Shown one piece after another: positions 37,959-49,192 of a stretch of DNA of 64,000 bases. Every line of letters begins with the position of its first letter. The first letter of the stretch is position 1. A program made the position numbers and the translations under genes. Below the pieces are notes generated by a model. That model was not told where the DNA came from and did no database searches. It saw only the letters and a program-made list of their open reading frames with translations. The DNA lies in assembly GCF_933775445.1 (NCBI RefSeq), contig NC_065872.1:1922001-1986000 (forward strand), read 5' to 3'. Source of the stretch: Argentina anserina. Its lineage: Eukaryota; Streptophyta; Magnoliopsida; Rosales; Rosaceae.

Positions 37959-40900
37959 CTAGTGTTCCGATAAACGACGCATGCCAATGCTCTTCACATG
38001 TTTCACAAAAGTAGATTTAGGCAAAGACTTGGTGAACAAATCTGCAACATTGGATTCTGAACTCACTTGATTGATCTGAACATTCAAGAACTTCTGTTGT
38101 TGAACGTTGTAGAAGAACTTAGGCGAAATATGCTTGGTGTTGTCTCCCTTGATGAAACTAACTTTGTCTGCTCTATGCAAGCAACATTATCTTCATAAAT
38201 GCACGTAGGTTGATCAATTGTAGAGACTAATCCACAAGAATCACGAATATGGCGAACAAGTGATCGTAGCCAAACACATTCTTTCACTGCTTCATGGAGA
38301 GCGATGATCTCCGCGTGATTCGAAGAAGTAGCAACAAGAGATTGCTTTGTGGATCTCCAAGATATCGCCGTATTCCCAATGGTAAACACATAACCGGTTT
38401 GAGAACGAGCCTTGTGAGGGTCAGAGAGGTACCCTGCGTCGGCATAACCAACTAACAAGTTGTTTGGAGTCTTTGCATCGGGGGAAAGAGCTGCACGGGA
38501 CCGGTGGCTGCTCTCGGCACCGCGCACGGTCTCCACGCCATGGCGGCCGGCGGCGTCGCTGCGGCGTACGGCGGCAAGGCCGGGGTCGGCAACGGCGGTG
38601 GTGTGGGGAGATACCGTGGCGGTGTTCTCTCTGCAATAGGGGTAGAACAATCCCATGTCAAGGGAACCTTTCAAGTATCGAAACAAATGCTTGATTCCAT
38701 TCCAATGACGTAGCGTAGGTGCGGAGCTAAATCTAGCCAATAAGTTCACTGCGAAAGATATGTCCGGTCTAGTGCATTGAGCAAGATACAATAGTGCCCC
38801 AATCGCACTAAGGTATGGAACTTCAAGACCAAGAACTTCTTCATCATCCTCTTTAGGACGGAAGGGATCCTTCTTGATATCTAGACTTCGGACGACCATG
38901 GGAGTAGACAATGGACTGCATAGATCCATATTGAAACGTCGAAGCATCTTCTGCGTGTAATTTGACTGATGCACTAAGATGCCGTCGGCCCTATGCACAA
39001 GCTCAAGGCCGAGACAGAATTTCGTCCTCCCTAGGTCTTTCATCTCAAATTCCGACTTCAGATAAGACACGGTCTCTTCAATCTCATCAAGAGTACCGAT
39101 TATGTTCATGTCATCAACGTAGACCGCAACGATGACGAATCCGGAATTTGTCTTTCGTATGAACACGCATGGGCATAGTTCATCATTCTTGTAACCCCTT
39201 CTCACCAAGTATTGATGCAACCGATTGTACCACATTCTTCCGGATTGCTTTAACCCGTACAACGAACGACGTAATCTGACTGCATGAGCACTCCGTGGTC
39301 TGGAGGCACTTGATGGAGGTAAAGGTAGTCCCTCAGGAGCTTTCATGTATATCTCTGTGTCAAGATCCCCATAGAGATAAGCTGTGACCACATCCATAAG
39401 CTGCATGTTTAGTCTTTCGGACACTACCAGACTAATAAGGTAGCGGAAGGTAATGATGTCCATAACAGGAGAATAAGTCTCTTCATAGTCAATACCAGGT
39501 CGTTGTGAGAATCCTTGCGCCACGAGTCTTGCCTTATAACGCACGATCTCGTTCATCTCATTACGCTTACGAACGAAGACCCATTTATGTCCAACAGGTT
39601 GGACATCTCTTGGAGTCAATTCAACCTTTCCGAAGACTTCTCGCTTCGCTAATGAGTCAAGTTCTGCCTGGATTGCTTCCTTCCACTTCGGCCAATCTGC
39701 TCTGCGTTCGCATTCAGCTATAGAGCGAGGTTCAACGTCGTCTTCAGATATGATCTCAAGTGCGACGGAATAAGCGAAAACGTCATCAATGCATGTAGTG
39801 GCTCGGTTTCGGACCGACTGCTCACTTGTGTAGTTCACTGAGATTTCGTTGTTCTCTGGCATCAAACAAGGTTCCATAGCGTCCCACGGAAACACTTGAG
39901 TTGATTCATGGACATAGCTGTAATCAGAGACAACTTCATACGATGGTGATTCATCGTTGATGACGCGCTGTGCCTTAGTCATTCGCTTCTTTCTAGGTTT
40001 TGAATCCCTAGAGTTTATCGGTCTCCCCCTTTTTCTTTGAGGAGCCGAGGCCGAAGCTGCTCCATGCTGGGCCATCTCAGCATCGTCGCCACAAGGGGCG
40101 CCGGCAACACCACGGCGTACGGTGGTGCCGCCGTCGGCCTCCGTCCCACTGTCAGGGGCGGCGCCAACGTTGCTAGGTCCAGGAGCTTGTCTTCCACGCC
40201 CGTATTTCGGGACATCCAACCGTGCCGGTACGTTCGCAGCGGGTATGTTTGATCTCGTCACTTTAGCAATATCCACAAAGCCGTCGGGCATCGAATCCGC
40301 GACTTTCTGGAGGTCGATAATGCGTTGCACTTCTAACTCACTTTGAGCAGTGCGGGGATCATAATGAGACATAGTGGGGACACACCACGTCAATTCCTGA
40401 CGTTCATTTGGAATGATAACATTCCCATCTCCCCCTAACGACGGGAAGCATGTCTCATCAAAGTGACAATCTGCAAATCTTGCAGTAAAGAGATCTCCGG
40501 TGGTTGGTTCTAAGTAGCGGACAATCGTTGGGGAATTATAGCCAACATAGATACCTAATCGTCTCTGAGGACCCATCTTAGTACGCAGCGGAGGCGTAAT
40601 AGGCACATAAACGGCGCAACCAAAGATGCGTAAGTGTGAAATATTGGGTTCGTAACCAGTTACCATCTGGTACGCACTAAACGCTTGGTTAGCCGCGGGT
40701 CGGAAACGAATAAGTGTCGCTGCATGCAACACTGCATATCCCCACGCAGAGACCGGCAGGTTAGTACCCATAACCATTGCCCGAGCAACAAGCTGAATAC
40801 GCTTGATGGTAGCCTCTGCTAGACCGTTCTGTGAATGAACATGAGGAACGGGATGTTCAACTTCGATCCCAATAGACATGCAGTAATCATCAAAAGTTTT

Positions 40901-41944
40901 GGAGGTAAATTCTCCAGCATTATCCAAACGAATGGATTTGATAGTATAATCGGGGTGGTGAGCCCGAAGTTTGATGATCTCAGCTAATAACTTAGCAAAT
41001 GCAGCATTCCTTGTGGATAGCAATGCGACGTGTGACCAACGCGTCGATGCATCAACCAATACCATAAAATATCGAAAAGGTCCGCATTCTGGTTGAATAG
41101 GTCCACAAATGTCACATTGGATACGTTGTAAGAATGGAATGTTCTCGGTTGAAGCCTTAGCAAAAGAAGGACTTCCTTGAAATTTAGCAAGAGAACAAGC
41201 TTTGCAAAACGAGCGATGGGCATCAGAAATTGCCATGGAGGCATGTGAAAGCACGGGAGGCATCACAAGCTCCTGTGAAGGAGGGGATGCCGCCACCGAC
41301 GGCATGAAAGCCGTGGAGCTGCCGAGTGAGGCATGCTCGGCCTCACCATGCGGTGCATGGGTCGGCACGGCCTCACCGTGCGGAGCACGGGTGAGGTGAT
41401 CGTCCAATCGCTTCCGGGACTTGAAAAATGGATGACCATGTGAATTCTTAAGAATTCTAATCATCATATCACGTCCAGGGTGCCCGAGACGGGCATGCCA
41501 AAGCATATAAGAGTCCGAATCACAAAAGTTGCGTTCAACCGCATATGATTCAAAGATCCGAATGGAAGTAAGATACAAACCATTCCCAAGACTCTTCATC
41601 TTCTCTAAGATGCGGCGATGGCCTGCTTTCTCAGAGGTAACGCAAAGATATTCCTCTCCATTCTCAACATAAGTATCGAGGTGAAAATCATTGGCACGTA
41701 TGTCCTTAAAACTTAGCAAGGTGCGGGGAGACTTCGGCGCATAAAGAGCGTCTACGACGTTAAGAGTCGTACCATTAGGCAACATGAAAGAAGCAGTGCC
41801 TCTTCCTTGAATGATGGATTTCGAGCCAATCATTGTAGTCATCGAAGAAGTCGAAAACACTAGATCCGTGAACAACTGCCTGTGCCGTAGGACAGTGTGG
41901 GTGGTTCCGCAATCAGCTAGACATTCGATTTCACCGCGGGACAT
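37959..41944 (-). CDS. Copia pol polyprotein (protease-integrase-RT-RNase H), frameshifted near its end
   Basis: An open frame of 1286 codons starts at 41944. Protease: D11 in LADCGTTHTV. Integrase zinc finger: H150 and H155 (LWHARLGHPG) with C247 and C250. Catalytic core: D278, D341, E377, with D35E spacing. RT: YKARLVAQGFSQ, LDVVTAYLYGD-type and YVDD about residue 943. RNase H: GYADAGYLSDP. The frame is lost at about 38165-38180 within RNase H. The rest of the family's C-terminus (IKGDNTKHI through DLFTKSLP) continues in another frame to 37959. Three GC-rich stretches interrupt it at about residues 180-240, 580-640 and 1107-1155. It begins just after an acceptor-like ttttgtag. The frame loss probably makes this copy defective. 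Confidence 0.9.
38165..38180 (-). other. Frameshift in copia RNase H
   Basis: The pol frame and the 37959-38180 frame overlap here, and the conserved DNVACIE and IKGDNTKHI parts of RNase H lie in different frames. A single-base indel explains it. Confidence 0.75.
38480..38630 (-). other. GC-rich in-frame insert 3 in copia pol
   Basis: About 50 Ala/Gly/Arg/His-rich residues lie between the end of RT (GLFYPY) and RNase H (LLVGYADAGY), where family members normally have a short linker. It shares cggcgtacgg and a VRR-containing stretch with the insert near 40100. Confidence 0.7.
40030..40205 (-). other. GC-rich in-frame insert 2 in copia pol
   Basis: A Gly/Ala/Pro-rich stretch lies in the integrase-RT linker, before the basic KRGRP and KPRKKR segment. 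Linkers here vary in plant copia elements, so only the composition and the shared words mark it. Confidence 0.55.
41225..41405 (-). other. GC-rich in-frame insert 1 in copia integrase zinc finger
   Basis: About 60 residues lie between the two His and two Cys of the HHCC finger, giving H-x4-H-x91-C-x2-C. It contains a 28-30 bp tandem repeat encoding APHGEA twice. Base composition is clearly richer in G+C than the flanking pol sequence. Confidence 0.75.
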
Positions 41945-42055
41945 CTACAAAATGACAATTAAGAGAGTCAGTGACGCGGGAACAATTCTATACAATACGC
42001 CGTAGGATATTGTAAGAAAGGGAATCGGAACGAAGGTCGATCCCATCGAATGTAT

Positions 42056-43604
42056 TGATAGAGCGTTTTGTTAAAACGTCTATAATAAACCCTGTAAAAT
42101 ATCATCGTTAGTATAGAATAAGCAGGGATCGTTCTTTTCGGGGAATTGAAGGGAACTCTAAACTTTTAGTGTTAACAAATAATGGGGGGTTTGAGATTGA
42201 TTATTAACTACTAAAATAAAACCTAAATTACTATTTACATGATCAACTTCTCTTTAACAAACTTAAACCAAATTTACCATTACACCACATAATTACAAGT
42301 TCGAACCTATCATGCATTCTAATTCAACCAATTACATACTTTTTAGACACCAATACAATTAGAGCCTTAGGGGATCATCTAATCATGCAAGATTTCAATT
42401 AACATTTAGATTGACTTAGGGCCTAATCTAAATTTGCATGCAATCAAATTCAATAACACTTAGAGTATAAATCAAATTCAATTACATTTAAGCACCAAAT
42501 CTTTGTTGGAGACATGTTTCATGTATGGCGTCACCCACCATGGTTTTACATGCAAATTTCCAGAATTTTTACCACTTTTAATCAACACAAACCGAACCTA
42601 CTTAGGGCATGATTCGATTTGTGTCAATATGGTTGATGAATCTAGCACTCAAACACAATCTTAGGGACTACATCCAAGCACTAAATTCATATGCACATAT
42701 CTGAAAATTATCTAAAAGTATGAGAAAGATGATTAGAACACAACAATAGAAATACAAACTCATTAATTATAGGAAACCATTAATTTGGCAAAGAACCAAA
42801 AATCCAATAAAACAATCTGAAAATTTCGATTCTTAATACAAAACAATAATCCCACACAAACATCATACTACAATCTTCATAGACAAAGTATTGTAAAAAA
42901 TCAAAAACGAACAAACCCGTGGAGAAGAGTTGCGAAAATCACACGTTGTAGGAACCTTGGAGGTGTGTCTTCAATGGTGATTTCGGTGGAGATGGAATTT
43001 GTATATGGGGAGAATGGCTTGCTGTTTTGGTAAAGGATGTTTGAGGTAGTATTTTGGTAGAGGTTTGGCTCTTGAATGCAAATGAGAAGTGATCCTATTT
43101 GAGAGGTGAAGCCATGTATATATAGAGGAAAGATGGAGGGTTTGAAATTGCTTCTTTCTTCCTATAATAATGTCATGCTTTAATCCCTAAAACATGGAAA
43201 GTTGTATTCCCTAAAACATGGCATGCTTTAATCCCTAAAACATGCCATGTTTTATTTCCTAAAACATGCCATGTTTTATGCCTTTAATGATCATCTTCTA
43301 TTTAATTGTTGCATGACTTGGCTCCATCTTTTTTTCTTTAATTATCTCTTCAATCCAATCTGAAAATAAGAAAATAAAATCATAAGTAAGAGATAATTAG
43401 TTTCAAAACCTAACAAGGATTCCTAGTCAAACTAGGACTCTAAACCAATTATGCGTTTTAACTCATGTAAGCACAAAAATACATCTAATACCGCTCAAAA
43501 CTCTTACTACGACTCAATGACTCAATAGTACAACAATAAGGGCTAAGCAAAGAACAAATTGAGGTAAAAACATGTTAAGAACGTTGCACAAAGTGCTCCT
43601 ATCA
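42056..43604 (-). repeat. Gypsy 3' LTR
   Basis: A 1549-bp LTR with a repeated aaaacatgccatg motif cluster near 43190-43280. It is near-identical to the partner; differences were noticed near 42140, 42248 and 43381. Confidence 0.93.
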
Positions 43605-45347
43605 ACTACCCCACACTTGGCTTTTGCTAGTCCCTTAGCAAAACAAAACTAAATGAGACACTATTGCCCCTAAATGATTGTCTCAGAATCTCAAAACACA
43701 TAGTTTTCAAGTTTAAGCATTTGAATGTAAACACATAAATTCCAAGTTTCATAAACATGCTTCATAGTATGAATTAGTCAGATTTGAGACAATAAGCATT
43801 TAACATGTTTAGTCAATCCAATCATCCTCACAAGGCATACTCTCTTCTTTTCACTCAGATTCATGGTTATAATTCACACATAAGTATATGCAAGAGAAAG
43901 GATATTAAGGCATCAAATAACTTGCATATTTCAACAAATGAAAGCACTTTGTGAATAACATAGGAAAACCTCATTTAACAACTAAGTGCACAAATGGACC
44001 AAAACCATATGCTCAACTCTTGTGATCATCTCCACAAACCAAGATTTGCTCATTTTAAGAATCATTAGGATCATTAGATAATGTAAATGTTTAGGCGTAG
44101 CTAAAGGCATGGAATATCAAGGAATCACAAAGGTAATCCTATAGACTTAGCAGAGTAAACATCATCCTTATGACACCACACACCATCAGGGGCCGAATAT
44201 AACAAGTTGGGCACAATCATCATTCTAACCACAAAGTGAACATGGACAAAGGTCAAGTAAAAATTTTTAGACCTTCAATTACAACTCAACTCCAAATCAC
44301 AAATGAAAGACAACATAACATTTTTTTTCTTTTCTTGCCGAGTTCATCATTCTCTTTTTTTTCTTTTTTTCTTTTTTTCCGGCAATGCTTGCTTAAAAGC
44401 TTATTGATTTTTTTTTCAAATGTCTTCCACCCCACACTTATTTCATGTATCATCACAACATCATCTCAATAAGAATTCTGCCAAATCTATAAGACAAGGT
44501 AGAGGTAACTATACTAAGCATGGAGATAACATAGGTGATGAATAAAAGGCTCAATGTAGGCTCAAATGTGGTTCAACTAAGGGGTCCCAAACAGGGCACA
44601 TATAGGGATACATGGTTGTTTGGCTAAAGTGGTGGTATTCCTAGAAATGATCCATAAATCATTTTCAAAATCAGAGCATTTTATGACTTAAATGTTTCAA
44701 CAATCACCAAAGTGAGTTCTAGTAAATTCTAGAGTCCATTAAAAGCTATGACACATAGTTATTGAATATGCAAAGAATAATGAGGTTCATGAATAATCAC
44801 GAAATTTCAAATTACATCTCATAAAAAAAAGTACATATAGGCTAAAAAACTCACAGGTTGTTATGGACTTTAAACTGACCAAAACATGTATGTCATAATC
44901 AATCAATCGAAATCTCACATGTTCATACCAAATCCACATCATCAATGAAACTTACAATTCAATTCGTATGAAATGCAAAACCATCATCTATGTATTTTAG
45001 AGACATAATCATCCTAGACTTTAGGGGCATCCTAAGACTCAATAAAGCAATAATTTTTTTTTGGAATTTTTTTTTATCGTGACACAAATAATCAATGAAC
45101 TTGCAACCCTACCCCACACTGAGAAAATTACATTGTCCTCAATGTAAGCTCAATAGTAAGAATGTAATTCACAAGCATAGAATAAGATCACATATCAACA
45201 CATATACAAGTCAACCATAAGAGTGAAGGGATTAGAAAATTCAAACTCCCGTAGACGACTCCTCCACAGATACGGTTGAAATGGGTTGTCTCCCATGCAG
45301 CGCTTGAGTTTTATAGTCTCTCAGCCTAGACTCTCTCATGTTCATTC
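43605..45347 (-). other. Gypsy 3' non-coding interior with polypurine tract
   Basis: On the minus strand the bases next to the 3' LTR read caagtgtggggtagt (43605-43619), a polypurine tract. The rest is AT-rich and non-coding. The ttgtctcccatgcagcgctt motif near 45287-45306 is a sequence often found just after integrase in this group of elements. Confidence 0.7.
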
Positions 45348-45608
45348 TCATTTAGGCGCATCTCTCACAATTGTCTCCTCATACGTGTGCTCCTCAAATG
45401 GCTCATAGTAGGGCTTAAGTCGATGCCCATTCACCTTGAATGCCTTCCCTGTTGTATCACTTTTAATCTCAACTGCACCATGAGCAAACACGTTAGTAAC
45501 AACAAATGGGCCAACCCAACGCGAACGAAGTTTCCCTGGAAATAACATAAGCCTCGAATGGAATAACAGAACTTTCTGGCCCACTTGGAACTTCTTTCCT
45601 CTAATCAT
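45348..45608 (-). pseudogene. Gypsy integrase C-terminal remnant
   Basis: The 86-codon frame contains [17 protein letters not shown] and [20 protein letters not shown], the conserved C-terminal end of Ty3/gypsy integrase. Nothing upstream in the element encodes the zinc finger or catalytic core. It is a remnant and cannot work as an integrase. Confidence 0.85.
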
Positions 45609-46764
45609 TTTTTGTTATTATTTTTCATTTTTTTTGTTTTTTTATTCTTTTTTAATTTTTTAATTTTTATTTTATTTTATTTTTAATGTTACGAAATCTA
45701 CATAAAGTATTACTAAGTCTAATTGATTTTATTCACACACAATCCTAACATTTAAGGTACGTGGAGCAGAAGAGCTAACTGTGCAACAGACTGAAACAGC
45801 CCCAAGTAAGGGTCTTGCTTTATCCGATATACCTTAAAAGTTAGAATATCATTTTCTTTTGAAACTATATACATCTATTTATACAAAGTTATTTTCTAAG
45901 TTATAAAGCGAGATGGACATGCGGCCTAAGTATGTTGTCTAGACACAAACTCATTCTTTTGTTTCAGAAGGCTGGATAGCTAGATTCAGAAATAGTCGCA
46001 AGGCATGACTCATTTGTTGGACACCACGGAGGCTACACCCTCGAAAGGATGTTTCCACTATCGACTCCATCACCGAGATGTATGTCAGTCTATGGGCCTC
46101 TGAGATCAAATTTTGTAAACCTTGAACCAGGGTAATGAAAATAGCATGCCCCTTACTCAGCTCGGAATAAATTTGTGTGTTAGACTGCTCGCAAAGTGTT
46201 AATAAAAGCCGCCATCAACCCCAAGTGACCTTAGCAAGGTACAAATGGAGGGTTAAGGCTAATATTAACAAAATGGACTTTACCTATTCCGTTCACTTTA
46301 TAACTTACAATAAACTAAGCATAAATAAACATTTAGTTTCCTTAAAAATTATCTAAGTATAACAAGTATCCTATATGCATACTACAACAAAATTAAAACA
46401 TTTATCACAAATTTTTTTTTTAAAAAAAAAGTTTAATTTTTACTGTGCGTATTTTACTGTTACCTAGTACTGTTCACATACATTTATTTTTTATTTTTTT
46501 TTAATTTACTATTTACTGTACACAAAATTTATTTTTACAAAGATAAAGTTTTTTTTACTTTTTATTTTTACAATTTATAAGTATTTTTACATTTTTACAC
46601 TTACAAAAAAAAGTAAAAAAAAATTTACAGATTTACTTTTTTTTTAGATGTAAAAAAAAACTTATAATTGTTTTTACTGAATGTTACTATTCACATGAAT
46701 TTATTTTTACAAATATACAATATAGTACAAAATTAACACTTCAAAGAATTGAGATTTTCTCAAT
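45609..46764 (-). other. Gypsy 5' interior, AT-rich, no ORF
   Basis: The place where gag-pol would lie is occupied by about 1.15 kb of AT-rich, homopolymer-laden DNA (runs of T and A near 45609-45690 and 46410-46680). No gag-like frame was seen. Confidence 0.6.
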
Positions 46765-46782
46765 TCCCCGGCAACGGCGCCA
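46765..46782 (-). other. Gypsy primer-binding site
   Basis: On the minus strand this reads tggcgccgttgccgggga, three bases inside the 5' LTR. It is a common plant Ty3/gypsy PBS, usually ascribed to tRNA-Asp. Confidence 0.9.
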
Positions 46783-46785
46783 AAA

Positions 46786-48334
46786 TGATAGAGCGTTTTG
46801 TTAAAACGTCTATAATAAACCCTGTAAAATATCATCGTTAGTATAGAATAAGCAGGGATCGTTCTTTCCGGGGAATTGAAGGGAACTCTAAACTTTTAGT
46901 GTTAACAAATAATGGGGGGTTTGAGATTGATTATTAACTACTAAAATAAAACCTAAATTACTATTTACATGATCGACTTCTCTTTAACAAACTTAAACCA
47001 AATTTACCATTACACCACATAATTACAAGTTCGAACCTATCATGCATTCTAATTCAACCAATTACATACTTTTTAGACACCAATACAATTAGAGCCTTAG
47101 GGGATCATCTAATCATGCAAGATTTCAATTAACATTTAGATTGACTTAGGGCCTAATCTAAATTTGCATGCAATCAAATTCAATAACACTTAGAGTATAA
47201 ATCAAATTCAATTACATTTAAGCACCAAATCTTTGTTGGAGACATGTTTCATGTATGGCGTCACCCACCATGGTTTTACATGCAAATTTCCAGAATTTTT
47301 ACCACTTTTAATCAACACAAACCGAACCTACTTAGGGCATGATTCGATTTGTGTCAATATGGTTGATGAATCTAGCACTCAAACACAATCTTAGGGACTA
47401 CATCCAAGCACTAAATTCATATGCACATATCTGAAAATTATCTAAAAGTATGAGAAAGATGATTAGAACACAACAATAGAAATACAAACTCATTAATTAT
47501 AGGAAACCATTAATTTGGCAAAGAACCAAAAATCCAATAAAACAATCTGAAAATTTCGATTCTTAATACAAAACAATAATCCCACACAAACATCATACTA
47601 CAATCTTCATAGACAAAGTATTGTAAAAAATCAAAAACGAACAAACCCGTGGAGAAGAGTTGCGAAAATCACACGTTGTAGGAACCTTGGAGGTGTGTCT
47701 TCAATGGTGATTTCGGTGGAGATGGAATTTGTATATGGGGAGAATGGCTTGCTGTTTTGGTAAAGGATGTTTGAGGTAGTATTTTGGTAGAGGTTTGGCT
47801 CTTGAATGCAAATGAGAAGTGATCCTATTTGAGAGGTGAAGCCATGTATATATAGAGGAAAGATGGAGGGTTTGAAATTGCTTCTTTCTTCCTATAATAA
47901 TGTCATGCTTTAATCCCTAAAACATGGAAAGTTGTATTCCCTAAAACATGGCATGCTTTAATCCCTAAAACATGCCATGTTTTATTTCCTAAAACATGCC
48001 ATGTTTTATGCCTTTAATGATCATCTTCTATTTAATTGTTGCATGACTTGGCTCCATCTTTTTTTCTTTAATTATCTCTTCAATCCAATCTGAAAATAAG
48101 AAAATAAAATAATAAGTAAGAGATAATTAGTTTCAAAACCTAACAAGGATTCCTAGTCAAACTAGGACTCTAAACCAATTATGCGTTTTAACTCATGTAA
48201 GCACAAAAATACATCTAATACCGCTCAAAACTCTTACTACGACTCAATGACTCAATAGTACAACAATAAGGGCTAAGCAAAGAACAAATTGAGGTAAAAA
48301 CATGTTAAGAACGTTGCACAAAGTGCTCCTATCA
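46786..48334 (-). repeat. Gypsy 5' LTR
   Basis: The partner of 42056-43604, same length, followed by the target duplication tgtat. Confidence 0.93.
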
Positions 48335-49192
48335 TGTATCACATGGCAATAGTACTACATTCTTCAACTAAAGAGTTGGAAATCATGGTATTGAAGCAGT
48401 GAAATACCAAACAGTAAACGAGGGTGGTATAAACCATCCAAAAATGGTGTGGAAACACACACAAAGAGTACCGGTGAGTGCATATAACGGACTTGGAGAA
48501 AACCGGAAAAACAAAACGGAAAACCATGTCAAAAGAACTCTAAACCGGGTGAATTTTTGGACGAGGAAAACGTGGCAGCAGGGGCTGCTGCAATATGCCA
48601 GAAGAATCACGAGAAAACGACGAAAAAAAATCGTCGAAAAACTCGGTGGAAAACCGGCGGCACCTATTGCCGGAAAAACCGGCCGGCGGCTGTCGAAACT
48701 GGCCGGTATGGAGGCCGGGACTTCAGGTCCGACAGGGGACGCCGGCAGGAGTCAAGTGGCGGTGCCGGAAACGTCGGGAAATGGCCGGAAGACGGCGAAT
48801 ACGCCGGCAAAACGTGCCGGAAACGCCGGAATAGTAACCGGGGCCGGCCAAGGCAAAACGACGTCGTTTTCGACGTTCCGAGGTTCGTTTTCCGAATTTT
48901 AAGTTCCAAATTCACAATGTAGTGCTATTGGGGTCCCATGTGACCCAAAAAGCGTCCAATTTAAAAACCACGTGAGTTGCACACGTTGATCATCATGCTA
49001 AGTGTCGGATAAATAAAATTCTCAAAGAGATCGTCTTGTAAGCAAGAAATGAGAAATTTTATTGAATGCCAATCTTTAATACATCACACATAAACTTCTA
49101 ATTCCAAAAAGACTATTACAAAGTCAATGAAAATAACAATGGCGGTCGGCCATAACGATACTTGAATCATAAAGCTAAAGAAGCTAAAACGA
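48335..49192 (-). other. Copia gag-pol spacer
   Basis: Together with 41945-42055 this forms about 0.95 kb between gag and pol, where plant copia elements normally have a continuous frame. It has an aataaa-type signal on the minus strand near 49058. A GC-rich block (48640-48870) repeats gccggaaa-type words. An antisense frame of 167 codons (48399-48902, + strand) crosses it without a recognisable domain. Confidence 0.65.

Larger units (their letters stand above)
42056..48334 (-). mobile_element. Ty3/gypsy deletion derivative nested in copia
   Basis: The LTRs are 42056-43604 and 46786-48334, each 1549 bp (tgatagag to cctatca), with about three differences seen. A perfect 5-bp target duplication tgtat flanks it (42051-42055 and 48335-48339). 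The primer-binding site next to the right LTR puts the element on the minus strand. The 3181-bp interior lacks gag, protease, RT and RNase H. Only the integrase C-terminal end remains, so it must move with enzymes supplied in trans. The long LTRs and this PBS suggest the Athila/Tat side of plant Ty3/gypsy. Confidence 0.93.

Noticed and set aside
42290..42315. tRNA-like phrase (agttcgaacctatc)
   Set aside because: It lies within the gypsy LTR; no cloverleaf or box A could be found. No tRNA or rRNA gene was recognised anywhere in the window.
42051..48339. Two long repeats first considered as a segmental duplication
   Set aside because: TG...CA ends, a perfect 5-bp duplication, a PBS and a polypurine tract show they are LTRs of one element.
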